DNA of 51,212 nt from Saccoglossus kowalevskii (Eukaryota; Hemichordata; Enteropneusta; Harrimaniidae), in contig NW_003133843.1 in assembly GCF_000003605.2 (NCBI RefSeq), positions 347,925 to 399,136 of the forward strand. The letters run 5' to 3'. The notes under the pieces are model-generated. The model saw only the letters and a list, made by a program, of their open reading frames with translations. It had not been told where the DNA came from and did not search any database. This document shows, in pieces, positions 1 through 11,327 of this stretch. The position numbers and the translations under genes are program-made. Position 1 is the stretch's first letter. The number at the start of each line of letters is the position of its first letter.

Positions 1-11
1 ACTGTTCCTCC

Positions 12-332
12 TTAATCTATTGTGTCCTTTAGTTGTTTAATGTCCTGTCGTACTGGGTCGTCTAAATTCGATTTACTTCTCAAATTTCTGCGTGCACCTC
101 CACCGACCTCATCCGAGTCACCATAGTTTGGACCAGGGTTCACTTCCACATTACCAATTACTAAGAGACAGAATAGGCATGTCCGAACTGCTAATGTTGT
201 TTTACCACATAACAATAGAGAACAATAGGTCATTGCCAAAATGGCGAAAGTACCGTCATCTTTACTCAGTTTCCCGCCACTAAATCTGCCTATTCTTGTT
301 CTATAGGTAATCACATCCACACCCATCATCAA
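12..332 (-). pseudogene. 5' part of non-LTR retrotransposon ORF1 with 2A-like peptide
   Basis: A 106-codon reading frame runs toward the left edge and stops at 14-12. A hydrophobic stretch at about residues 30-58 leads directly into GNVEVNPGP (bases 155-129). This matches the 2A ribosome-skipping consensus D(V/I)ExNPGP except that Asn replaces the first Asp. After it comes a charged segment (VRQDIKQLKDTID) that looks like the start of a coiled coil. 2A-like peptides near the N-terminus of ORF1 are known in CR1/L2-type (APE-class) non-LTR retrotransposons of sea urchins, molluscs and amphioxus. The frame ends early for an ORF1, so this is probably a decayed or 5'-end copy. No reverse transcriptase lies inside the window. 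The element assignment is inference; the motif is directly visible. Confidence 0.6.
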
Positions 333-484
333 AACATGTCACTATATACCTCGTTAGATGGAAACGTTGTCAGATCCTACCGATCGTGTCTCAAATTCGG
401 CAAAATTCAGGAAAGATACGGAGCTCCAACGTAAACGATGCACTGCCACTCACGCCCTCCATAACAGTTTTCATTATATACATA

Positions 485-604
485 GTTAAAGCGCGGGGGG
501 GAGGGGTCGTCACCTGCGCACGTGACGATAACAACTCACACTTAAAACGCAGAGGCTCATGGGTAGACGCTTGTTTGTAAACAATGACACGCTATGGCCA
601 TCTG
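485..604 (+). mobile_element. MITE-like element, copy 1 (left terminal repeat plus core)
   Basis: Positions 485-522 (GTTAAAGCG...TCGTCACCTGCGC) are the reverse complement, with small indels, of 26043-26072. Positions 527-604 (core, containing GACGCTTGTTTGTAAACA) match 25960-26040 in direct orientation. Together the two copies imply an element with roughly 35-bp inverted termini around an 80-bp core. Copy 1 keeps the left terminus and lacks the right one. It is much more GC- and CpG-rich than its surroundings. Confidence 0.55.
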
Positions 605-3236
605 ACATTTATTTCATTCCTTAAATAAACCTTATATGGTCACTCATTGGGTATTCTGCATGAATGTGTTCATGTTAACAATATTATGCTACTAGCGGTG
701 AAAGCGATGAGCTTTTAATGCTTTGTTTTGAAAGTTTAGCTTCGCAGAATTGGAGGCAGCTAGGAATTTAGTTTTCTCTTCTATTATAGTCCCCTGTGCT
801 AACAAACTCATATTTACATTTATCGCTGTATAACAATGCTTGCCATTGCTTGTTCAGTCAAAATGTATACTGTATATTTTGCAAGCTTTGCTGGTCAGAC
901 TAAACTATCATTGGCATACCAGCAATGCCATTTGCACACTAGCCACTACACTGATGTTATTATGCTATTAATATTATAATTAGTTAGTATCGGAACAATA
1001 AATACCCTATCGTATGTATATCACAAAACACTCATTCCAAACACATATCCAGTTTCATTAAACCTTGTTATTAATTCAGACATTTTTAAAAATTCAAAGT
1101 GCTGCCGTGGTTAAAAAAAATATTTGAAATACCAAAAACACAAAGGTATGCATGCCTATGTATGCTTTAAATAGACATCATGTATATTTCTGTTTTCTTG
1201 TTGGTGAGGAAGAGTGAGGTCATTAGATTTACAAATGCTGCTGCAAAAACAATGAACAGACTCTCAAAAATGAAATTTATGTGTAAAATGTATGTGTTCA
1301 TGGATTGAACTTGGAATGAAATGATTCGCTATTGTGGAAAATATCACCCATAAAACCCATTTTTGTCTTTTGTGTGTGTCAGGTAACTATTCCGGTCATT
1401 GAAGTAATTTCTGTCACGATATTTGCTGTTGTTTGGTGCTAATTGTAACTGTACGTGCAAAACAATCTTAAAAACATAATCCAACGTGTTTGTTTGTCAG
1501 GGTTAACTTTTTATACCACAGAATATAAACTGTGGCGGACATCTTTGGGGGGAACATGCTAGCCATTGTAGAATCGCTAAAAAGTATTTAACGTCTACCG
1601 ACCTATAATACATGCAACGCACTTTGCTACCAGAAATCAAATAAATATATTTCCAGCAACATGGATGTAAATAAAATACAAAAAAAGAATGTCAATTGAA
1701 CGTATGTACTTTCTCTTTTATGTAACAGAGAAGGTAAATTGTGCGTCTATTTCATCCTGTTCGAAAAATCGTGTGTTGGGGTCGTAGTAGAATTTGTCTA
1801 GCGATGACAATTGCTGTTCGGGAGATTCACATGTGGAATTTATTACCCCATACACAGATAGTTGATATAACTATATTCCTGCATCGGCTAGGTGATGGCC
1901 GTGACCAAGTAGATTTTCTGTCGTGCGTTTTCACCAATTCCAATTTTTCGCTCCTAAATTGCAGTCAATAAACAAATTGGCACTAAAAACAATTCTGTGG
2001 CACGTCTACTGGAGGTACGCCCACCATATCTATTATGGTGTAAAATAATATATGTTCCTATTGAAGACATATTCATACTCTTGGGATATTGACATTCAAG
2101 AGTGACATACTAAATTACATCAATCATCTAAACTTGTAATATATAACAAATACAAAATCTGTATTTGGTCAACAAAAAATATCTAAACATTGTTGACAAT
2201 ATATCAATCAGAGCTTGTCTTTGTAAATTTCGTATCTTTGCACACAATTTGCGCATTGAAGCTGATAGACCATTACATAATGAAACAGAAGTTGTGTTTA
2301 TGGAAACCTTTACCAAGTTGAGGATGAATTTCACTTTTGTTTGATTTGCCCATTCTGTAATAACTTGAGAATAACATATATCCCAGAGAATTTTCTTATT
2401 TTCCCCACAATAGACAAATTTATTCATTTACTGAACACCACTAGTGTGACTGTCGTTAAAAACCTTGCCAAATTTATTTTCTATGCAACTAAGAAACGTA
2501 ATGTGTTCTAGGTTGTTATCCTAGATACCATGCAAATTTTAGCACAAACAGTGCGCGTATTAAGCGCTCTGTAATATATTATTGACATCTGGACCTTGAA
2601 TAATTAAATAAAAAATCTAAATAAAAAAAGAAAAGAAATTGTATGAATGTTGCATTTCAAAAATGATATCTACATATGACCACGTGTAGTCACCAATTCA
2701 ATACTGATGTACCAGACTTCTTTCCAGTGCGGGCATCAATATACTCGATAAGAGGAGTTTTAAATATCGAAAAAATAATGTCGATCAAAGACCATAGTTG
2801 CAGTGATAATAAAGTCATGATATTTTATATTTGTCAACTGTTCATTGTAATCTCTGAAATCCGGTTATCAATAATTACTATCAAACTAAGTTATCAGTTT
2901 CAACCATGGTCCGACATGTTACAAGAAAATCGGCAGACTAGGGTTATAATGAGTGGGTTTCTTTCGCCATTTTTCGCATTGGTATAATAGGTGTCACATT
3001 CCAAAATTGCTGTATGTTTTTGTTTGATGTTTGTTTTTAGAAGATTCATACAATTTTGACGTTTCCGTTGACTAATATTTTTTTTATACAGTTGAGCCAG
3101 GCGATTGTGTATATTAAGGAAGTAAAGTGAGTGACTTGTTATACAGAGCAGTACAGATAAAAGTCGCCGGAAATAATTGACAAATGTTGATACTATTTTT
3201 TTTTCAAATATTGTTCAAATGATTTTTTCTCGAGGC
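605..3236. other. No supportable gene
   Basis: AT-rich non-coding sequence. Short open frames here (for example 1741-1971 plus and 2128-2427 minus) lack splice context and recognisable domains. No tandem array or inverted repeat was evident by eye. Confidence 0.5.
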
Positions 3237-3433
3237 GAGACATGTTGAATCGCCACATTAAAGTGGTGAGAATAGAATCTCCATATAAAAAAGTGAAAGT
3301 GAGCGTGAAGAAGAGAGAAAAGTGGGTAAGAATCGCCATATAAAAGAAGTCAGCACGATCACTTTATGAGGGATCAATATGATCACATGAAATTTCATAT
3401 CAAATGTGCGAGCGTAAATCTACATATAAAACA
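3237..3433. repeat. Degenerate ~30-bp minisatellite, left part
   Basis: Imperfect units of the type GTGAGCGTGAATCGCCATATAAAA repeat at about 30-33 bp spacing. The array continues at 4073-4435 on the other side of the Penelope-like insertion. Confidence 0.6.
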
Positions 3434-3500
3434 GTTTATAAATAAATAAATAAATAAATAAATAAATATGTAATATTAATATTTAATATTGTAATTTTAA

Positions 3501-3878
3501 TATTTTATTACAGACACTAATCGTATATTTGGTCCCAAGGGAGATGTTGAGGTCAAATATCCGTTCAGTTGTATCACTATGAATGTTGTATATTGCATTT
3601 CATGTATTAGATGCGGGAAACTTTATATTGGTTCTACAGTTCGTCGACTGGGTGATCGGTTTGCTGAGCATCTACGGCAAACTAGACAGAAAAATCGTTA
3701 TTATCCGGTTTCACTTCATTTTAATTCTAGTGGACATAATATTTCTGGTGTATGTGTTGTCAATGGCAACGAAAATCAGCTCAGGCGTGTCGAGGAGGAA
3801 ACTATATTCCGCCTTGGTACTAAAGAACCCCATGGTATTAACAAACAGTTCAACTCATTTGTTGAGCTCACTACCTAA
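3501..3878 (+). pseudogene. GIY-YIG endonuclease domain of a Penelope-like element
   Basis: The open frame follows a stop at 3498-3500 and ends with TAA at 3876-3878. Visible family marks, in order: FGPKGDVEVKYPFSC (from about 3528), VVYCISCIRCGKLYIGSTVR, where VYCI and LYIG stand for the GIY-YIG strands and Cys pairs bracket the first strand, RLGDRFAEHL (the conserved Arg of the alpha helix), a later HFN..GHN segment, the conserved Glu in RVEEETIF, and the Penelope C-terminal signature LGT..P.GINKQFNSF. The domain is intact in frame although the upstream reverse transcriptase is missing. The first Met at 3579 is not a true start. The preceding TATTACAG also resembles a splice acceptor, which may be chance. 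Confidence 0.8.
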
Positions 3879-3985
3879 GGCGCGTTATTTGTTCTATTGT
3901 GGAATTTTTTGTGATTCTAACTTATAGTTCATGCGCGTTCTTACGTTCCTATGTTCTACCTGTACGTTATCACACTTGCTTCTAT

Positions 3986-4017
3986 GCTATCGATAAAGAG
4001 CCATTGCTCGAAACGTC
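3986..4017 (+). ncRNA. Degenerate hammerhead-ribozyme-like motif in Penelope 3' tail
   Basis: The stretch reads TCGATAA (3990-3996, for the CUGAUGA core), stem II GAGC/GCTC (3998-4001 with 4006-4009) closed by a CATT loop, then GAAAC (4010-4014) and GTC (4015-4017). Order and spacing match type-I hammerheads known from Penelope-like elements. The CUGAUGA box has three changes, so activity is unlikely. Confidence 0.5.
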
Positions 4018-4072
4018 TAGCTATTTTTAATAGTTATTTAGGACTACGATTACCAAATATTATCTTCAATAT

Positions 4073-4435
4073 TACATATAAAACAAGTAAGCATGTATAT
4101 GAGAAATGAGTATGGTTAGCTATATGAGAGAGGTGACTATGACCATCATATGAAAGAAGTGTGCAGAATCAAAGAAGGGGTCGTGAATAACAATATGAAA
4201 AAACGTGGGCGTGAATCTCTACCTAAGACGTGAGCGTTAACCTCCATATAAAAAGAAAGAGCGTAAATCACAGTCTGGAAGAGATGAGCGTGAATCTCTA
4301 TATGGAATAAGTCAGCATGAATCACCATATAGGAGCATTGAGCACAAATCGCCATATGAAAGTAGTAAGTATATTCGAGAAAAGTGAGCGTGAATCGCAA
4401 TATGAGAGTAGTGACCGTGAATTGGAAAACAACTT
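4073..4435. repeat. Degenerate ~30-bp minisatellite, right part
   Basis: Imperfect units such as GAGCGTGAATCTCTATATGG, GAGCACAAATCGCCATATG and GAGCGTGAATCGCAATATG recur every 29-33 bp. This is the continuation of the array at 3237-3433. Confidence 0.65.
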
Positions 4436-4644
4436 CATACACAGTAATAGAAGCTAAACCAACAATTGTTTATTTTTAGTGTATTACACAGTCTCGCTCC
4501 CACCACAAACAACCGAGACAGAAAAATACCAAAGTGAAATAATGTCACATCAACTAACTTTGCACATGTCAATAGTTTTTGAGCGCACAGAAGCAGTGTT
4601 GGGGGCAATACAATGTAATTCAATTGATTTTTCTAATCAATCAT

Positions 4645-4650
4645 TTTATT
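4645..4650 (-). promoter_or_regulatory. Candidate polyadenylation signal for gene A
   Basis: AATAAA on the minus strand, about 300 nt after the proposed stop of gene A. Another AATAAA-type hexamer lies near 4470. Confidence 0.25.
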
Positions 4651-4955
4651 CATCACTCATTAAAACTACATTACACTACACAGCAGTACAGTATGCACAA
4701 TATAAGTTTTCTCATATGCCACTATGTGCTACGTCGCCGATGCTACATTCACAGCCATCTAGTTCGGAACACCATTCTTCATACAATCACCTTGCATGAT
4801 ATATGATCGTCCTTAGATTGTAGTACCTTGTAATGTCCGCGTAGTAGATTTCCAATTCATTTATACAGAAAGACAACTGTTGATAAAATAAAGAAAAATA
4901 AGACAATCTTTATACACATTAAAGTTTTGTCATCAATTAGAGTCAGGCCATAGCT

Positions 4956-7900
4956 TCATGTAGCACAATGGAGATGGCGTTTGCCATATTTTCTGATACA
5001 CGAACCATAGACGATATGTACAAGGTACATCAACAAAATACATAACATAATAATAATAAGCAAAGTAATACTCACGTTCCAGTAACTTGCCAACTAGTTG
5101 CAAATTCTTTAATGGAACTATTAGTTGTATCCTTAATTAGTTCACCTCCTCTGGTTTTCAACTCATCTTGAAAGTGAGCATTCCCATTTCCATTACCACA
5201 CATGCCTCCAATCTTTAACTTTCCTTCCATTACCAATGTGGTGTCAAGCATAATCTCGACATGATACTTCTTGTTCCAGAAGACAACCAAGCCTGCTAAG
5301 GGTGCACTGACACTCATGTACCCCCCTGCTTCATTGTCTATTTCCACTCTACCCTCATTCAATTTATAAGGGAATGAAGTAATTGCGGGAGAGAAGCCGT
5401 CAATCTGACAATGAAAGACATAAGTTTTATTAGCACGAATACGATTGTCATTGGTAATGGTATATTAACGTTAACATCCGCTTGTGCACCGACCTATACA
5501 TGTACTGATGGTTTAATGTTGATGGTGAAAATAAAAAAAAGATTACATTGCAAAACAAATGAAGGAGTCAGGGACCAAGTGGAGTGGAGAACTGGCGCGC
5601 TGTTGGTTAATGAACGGAAGCATGAGATTAGCTTGGAATCAAACATAAAAAGTGACGAGGTAACTAGCGCTAAACGTAACCGTACTTACACTTAAAACGT
5701 AAAATTTGACTTTGAAAACCTTGCCATACATTACTCACAGGCCAGACAAATATGTGGCGTGACCGCAGACTACTAAGAGTAACATTGACACAGGAAACCC
5801 GTTTATATAATTCAGTCCCAATAAATTGTACATTCTTTTTACGGTCACGGTGAGTGTTTTTAATATTTAACGTACCGTTATGTCCACTGTTGACTCATCT
5901 TTCCCGACGACAGAGCCGAGTTCAATGATATATCCCTCTACTGTAATATTGACATCAACCACACGTGCGGTCCGTCCTATATACATGTTCGTTGCCGATA
6001 CCTTAAACGCCGGGTCCGCTCCAGCACTGTTGCCGATGTCTTCTATCAACGTATAGCCACATGATCCAGAGAAGTCGTACTTATAACCATCCAATGTAGT
6101 GAAATGGGGATCACCCTTAACAACACAGGTTTTCCACGCTAAGGACAAATGAAATGTACATTTAATACGCATACAGATTAAAGACGCTTGTCGGTTGTCA
6201 ATAAACATGTCTGCATTTGTTATATTATGAGGTTATTACGTCACGAATACTGTCTGAGTCCACACTTTGCAGTATCCTCGTAATAACCTTATACATATTT
6301 TCCTTCCAAGTATAAATCATGGGAAAGCCGAAATCAAAAATGTTTAGAACAGAATCAGTGAACTTCTTTATGTGAGGTCCGGTCAAACCCTGGGGCAGCC
6401 ATGTTTGTGTTTATTATTAGAGGACGCTTACGCGCGTAATCGTTCCGTATTTGGAATTCGCATTTCCTTATATGGTAGCATGAAAATACCCCGTAAAATA
6501 CCGCAACATTACGGCACGCTGTAACTTATGGCTTTATGACGACAGATGTATAATAATATGTTTTATTACATGGTATTACAATTATATCACGATAGATTCC
6601 TAAGACAATAATTACTAGAGTTTGACCAGTTTGACGATTCACACCTAAAAGATACATAGCTATCTATATTTGTACATTGGCAGCATTGTAACAGTTTAGT
6701 GCAATGACTGTGGCAATTCGGACGTAATCCTGAACGTGACCTTGGTAAAATGTTAACTGCGATATTGATAATTATAAGTAAATATAGATATACATTATTA
6801 ATTAAAGAACCACAGCCTTCATTCTTACCTGGAAATTTACAATAACCACCTGGGGCGAGGTCATCCTGGATAGAACAACAGTAACGGCACTTGGTCTCGA
6901 CGATCAGCGGTTGTTTGTCACACTGATTAATTTTGGGCTCATTGGCTTCTACTTCGGCACACGCCTGGTGAAATAAATATGAATAGTATATTTTATAATC
7001 ATTTTATACAATTAAGTGATACATAATTGTTAATACACATCTATATGTATGGACTTTACCCGACTTTGTTTGCATCCAGAACTGAATATTATTTTGCCTT
7101 GATTGTTCCATAGTTCAGTCATACATGTTGGCTGAAATAAAAATAATGAAAAAATTAATACAAGATAAAACTCTTTTGCAACTGAAAGACTTTGTTTGAT
7201 TTGACTTATTATGGGGTTTTCAAAACTATTATATCGACCACAAATAATTTACTTATTTGTCTATTTACTCATTTATTAATTTGTTTGTTTGGTTATTTTC
7301 CTACACTACCTTTTGCAATACTACACGTTAACTCTGTTATCAGACGTGAATAGCACATACTACCAGATTGGTTATAGAATATGAAAGATTAAGTACTTCG
7401 TACTATATTACTTATAATAAACATTTACTTATCCAAATTATTAATTCAGTAGATATACAAATGAAGTACTATAACAAAGATCAACCTAGACTTGCTTGCA
7501 GTCTGTTGCGATCCCGATGAAAAATTCTTGAAAAATAAACATAAATTGCATAAATGAAGGATGAGCGCATAAGTCATATGACCACGAAATCCCAACAGAC
7601 TTGCCATCAGTGTAAGTGCCCTCACATTACTGGCCAGATTCGGGCTTGTAATGATTGACATGTCTAATATGTTTCAATCAATCAGAAGACAGGCTAATTA
7701 ACATATCAACTGAGACTCCGGAAACTATACATAACTTTTTCAAATTGTGGATATTTTTTGCGATAGCTGTCGCCTTTCACGAACAACTTCGACAGGCGAC
7801 ATTTGTATTCAACAGCGGATCAACAATCTCGCTAATTCCGGTTTATTGTTATGATCAGTGGCTCGGCTGCTTCACCAACCGTATGACGTATATGCAAATT

Positions 7901-10900
7901 TATAAGCCCGAATCTGGCCGGTAATGCGAAGCCCTGTACTGAATTACGGTGTCCTTCTATTTGATCATAATTTAGGCCACCAGCCCTTTATATGTAGTAC
8001 AGTTTTACATATCAAATAACTAAATACTTCACAATCTCTCTTTTAGTTATTAAGCACGAGAATTCTGACAACTGTGTTGGTTGAAATGTATGGAGAGACA
8101 GGTACGCATGTAGTTCCTTGGGTAGATAGAGTTTTCTCTATGACCAGACATTTGAGGAAGAAACAGCAGTCAACAACAATTTCTTTGTAACATATATTAC
8201 AAAATCTCATTAGCCTGTCTATTTCTTGATGTCTACCAGCTGATGACGACAAGAACTGAAGCTAGCATGTTGCCAGTCTTTTAATTTATTTATCCGTTCA
8301 TAAAATAGGCTATTCAAGATGCAAAATTTTAAAATTTATACACAATTTTCTCATTTTGTACACACTTCTGTCGACCATTCTGGTATTTTGTATTCGCTGA
8401 CTGTGGTTTTAAACTTATTTGTAAAAACGGTTTACATTGCCAAAAACTTTATTTTAACCACATGTAGCCAATCCAATAAAAGAACAATACATATATGAGA
8501 CGTGTTCTATCTACAGAGTCAAAGCTTTTTGAAAATCTACGAACAGGCACTTATGTATAATTGCATGGAGTGTGAAAAACAGTGTTCAACAATGGATTAC
8601 CCTGGAATAATATAATAATTCACAATATAAACGCATCAGTTACCTTGTTTGCACTGCATGATTCGAACACTCCATTGTTAATACATTCAGCAATGGTCAG
8701 GTCGTCTCTTTTATTGCATTTCAAACAAGACAAAGTACCTCGCCTGCTAATTTTTGCCACCTACAAGTGAAAGTCAATATATATATATTTTTCATATATT
8801 CATCATAATAGTGATTAGGATTAACCTAGGAGTTGTGATAACTTTGGAACATTATTGCGACGAATGGCATTGTGTAAAAACTAATAACAATTAGTTTAAA
8901 ATCACAACTGGTAATGTTTACTAAAAAAATCGTTTATCAAACCAGTTTTAAAACAATGGAGCGCAAACAGGAAAAAGATTATTTATTGACCATATGATTG
9001 AATGAACTCACTCTTAACTTCTCGACTGAGCAAGGACCTGGCTCATACAAGTCAACCAGAGAGTCAAATATTGTAGAGCAACGCTTTCGAAATCTTGAAA
9101 TGATTACGAACTTCACATGAGAGCTAGTGCAAGTACTGGTGTGATGTTATAAAAATGTGCGTGAACGGCTGAATCAACGCGCTGTAACTAAGCGAGTTGG
9201 TATTTGGTTACGTATACTATGAGCGAATGCATGAATAAGACTAACACAATTGGAACTATTTCGGGATAATTGGATTCGCTTAAAATGTGCTACTATAGGG
9301 TGATATTATTCTTAATTTCCTCATTTCTGATATCAATACAAGAAATTATCAGAAAAAAATCTAAAACGAACAAATAAAACAAACCATTACAGTAACACAT
9401 TTTAAGCGAATCCAATTATCCCGAAATAGTTCCAATTGTGTTAAGAGTCTCTGTGGTACTTGTGTTAAGCAATTTGCGGATCTGGCTGGTGAGAAGCAGC
9501 CGTTCGTGCAATTTGACCATGAACCAATTATTAAAGATATTGCTGTAAGTTCCTTGACATAAATAAAAGTGGTGATATCTGGTCCACCAATTTATATACT
9601 AGTTTCCAACATGAGGCGAAATGAACAGTTAACAGTTTCCGTCTTGTCGTCATTTAAAAAAGTATATTTAAAAGATGTCATATACAAAGCTCGAATAAAC
9701 GTAATGTTGTAAACTGTGACGAACTGATGGCGATTAAAAGTAGAACAGAGTAGTACAAACGATGAAACTGAAGTCCAGGTAATAAACTTATATCAGAAAC
9801 AATCACATCCCCATTGCTGTTGTCATGTAGGAGATTTGTTTCAATGTCATGATTGAGGCGGTATGCTTTTTGCCAATGGAGCAAACTTTCGAAGACGGCT
9901 GTTTGACAAAAATCACTGATTCGACACCAGCTATTTCTTTTTAGTATATTTGTCTCAAGTTCTATTGACTGTAGCTGACTTGAAAAATTAGAGTGAGTAG
10001 TTAGACATAAGTGTCAGGCAATGACAAGGCTGGTCGCTAAAACATTGAGTTAGCAGTATTTCGAAGATGATTGCGTGATGAAAATTGTAATATCATCAGC
10101 TGTAACTGGGACAAAGTTTGAAAATACATGATATTGTTTCATCACAGTCACTAACGTCAACAGCGACGAAGCGGTTCTGAAGTTAAAATTTCTGTTCCAA
10201 AATAATCAATAAATAGATAAGTGTAAACGATTATAAACAGGTGTTAGTAATCTGCCTTTTTGCAAGCGAACGATGGAAATTATATTGAAGACTATGATAA
10301 AGACATCCCGTTTTCGACATTGTGAAATTCTTTTAATAACTTTGAAAACAACAGATTGTATCTAGAAAATTCATAAATACCTAGAATAACTCACAAGGAA
10401 TTGTATAACATATCCACATCAATAATAATTATTACATGAAACAATAATTAACTACTAGTATATTTGAAATTTTTGCATTTTATATGTCCTATTATAATTA
10501 TGACTGAAAATGAATGAATTACAAAATGAACTGACTGAAATTACAAAATAGGCAGTGTGTTCAACAACCCATACATGAACAATAATTTTAATAAATAAGA
10601 TTTATTTGGTAAAATATATTGTCTTTTTCGGCATCAAAACGAAAGACGGAAGTTTTTGTCTTTTCCGTCATTTGATGTCAAACCGTCTAACATTTGTCCT
10701 TGATAAAGTGATAACTTTTAATTCTACTCGAACCTTGTCGGCAATTAATGTGTCAATTATAAAGCAACTATATTTAACACTTTAGTGAAACCGGTGAAAA
10801 AAAGTGATATCATTTGTCAGTTCCGATTAGATATTTTACAATGATTTCGTAAAATTCACCAAAATGAAATATAATATAATACCACTTTTCAGAAGACCTG

Positions 10901-11256
10901 ATTCTCCTCAAGTCTGCATGTGCAAAATTATGTTTCTTGGACGGGGTATAAAATTGTAATGCTCAACTTGAGACATTGGTATTATATAATCACTACATCG
11001 GTATCATTTCAAAACGACCATATACGACACCCAATTGTTTTCCATTACCAAACGGTTACTAGATTCAGGAACAACGTCAACGCTGCTCATTGATATCAGT
11101 CACCCAAATTTCGCACTATTGGAAACAAATGTTTATCCATTCACCAATTCTGCTTCAATGATACAATTTTCAAGCAGTTTTGATATAACATCTTATAATA
11201 CTTACAACTGTTTGAGACACCGTGGCCACAACTAGAAATACGTAATATATCTTCAT
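4956..11256 (-). CDS. Gene A: secreted Ly6/uPAR-like plus VWD domain protein (7 exons)
   Basis: Exons (minus): 11256-11206, 8760-8644, 7131-7060, 6964-6829, 6138-5876, 5404-5076, 4992-4956. Together they are 1005 nt, predicting 334 residues with every junction in frame. Exon 1 is a signal peptide (MKIYYVFLVVATVSQTV). Residues 18-125 are cysteine-rich: SCLKC, AEC, ESC, TCMTELW, FSSGC, RACAEV, QCD, TKCRYCC, GGYC. The CxxC...GC...CC spacing resembles Ly6/uPAR domains. Residues 126-323 are a VWD domain with KTCVVKGDPHF and YDFSGSCGYTL in its first half and GGMCGNGNGNAHFQDE, a likely calcium loop, in its second. VDVNIT offers an N-glycosylation site. The last exon adds TKYGKRHLHCAT. Exon lengths match gene B nearly base for base, which fixes the splice sites. 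The TGA directly after VTGT lies inside the GTGAGT donor, so a shorter product ending there is possible. The function is unknown; a secreted binding or matrix protein is likely. Confidence 0.8.
6229..6292. mobile_element. Short foldback element, family GTTATTACGAGGAT, copy 1
   Basis: Inverted termini TGAGGTTATTACG (6229-6241) and CGTAATAACCTTA (6280-6292) enclose about 38 bp. On the minus strand the right half reads GTTATTACGAGGATACTGCAAAG, matching the copies at 24515 and 44696. It lies in the intron of gene A before the first VWD exon. Confidence 0.5.
6400..6560. repeat. Dispersed repeat shared with 24610-24698
   Basis: CATGTTTGT.TTTATTATTAGAGGACGCTTA, followed by TATTTGGAATTC.CATTTCCT and later GATGTATAATAATAT, occurs in both places in the same order and orientation. 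This copy has about 70 extra bases after 6470. Confidence 0.55.
7625..7926. mobile_element. Foldback (MITE-like) element in an intron of gene A
   Basis: CATTACTGGCCAGATTCGGGCTT at 7625-7647 is repeated inverted at 7904-7926 (AAGCCCGAATCTGGCCGGTAATG), with about two mismatches over roughly 28 bp. The arms enclose about 250 bp. Open frames on both strands inside it are not convincing genes. Confidence 0.5.
9242..9443. mobile_element. MITE with perfect 48-bp terminal inverted repeats
   Basis: The 48 bases at 9242-9289 (starting TAACACAATTGGAACTATTT) are repeated exactly as the reverse complement at 9396-9443, around a 106-bp AT-rich centre with no coding capacity. If the outer TA is a target duplication, the ends would be ACACAATTGG, as in Tc1/mariner-type elements. 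Perfect arms imply a recent insertion or strong pairing constraint. It lies in the first intron of gene A. Confidence 0.7.
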
Positions 11257-11320
11257 CTTGTTCACTGTTTGGGTAAGTGATTCCTGTGTAGGCGCGTCTG
11301 TAGTTGAATTGTATACGTCG

Positions 11321-11327
11321 CTTAAAT
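11321..11327 (-). promoter_or_regulatory. TATA-like box of gene A
   Basis: TATTTAA on the minus strand, about 65-70 bp upstream of the gene A start codon, is well placed for a short 5' UTR. Weak by itself. Confidence 0.3.

Larger units (their letters stand above)
3434..4072 (+). mobile_element. 5'-truncated Penelope-like element fragment
   Basis: The segment is bounded by an exact 13-bp direct repeat, TACATATAAAACA, at 3421-3433 and 4073-4085, read here as the target site duplication. It begins with an (AAAT)n run, contains only the GIY-YIG endonuclease end of the Penelope polyprotein (3501-3878), and ends with a 3' tail carrying a degenerate hammerhead-ribozyme-like motif. It interrupts a minisatellite that is otherwise continuous. 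Penelope-like elements characteristically combine reverse transcriptase with a C-terminal GIY-YIG nuclease and often carry hammerhead motifs. The reverse transcriptase is absent, so this is a dead, 5'-truncated copy. Confidence 0.75.

Noticed and set aside
7446-7924. Open frames on both strands in the gene A intron
   Set aside because: They lie in or beside the foldback element and lack recognisable domains.
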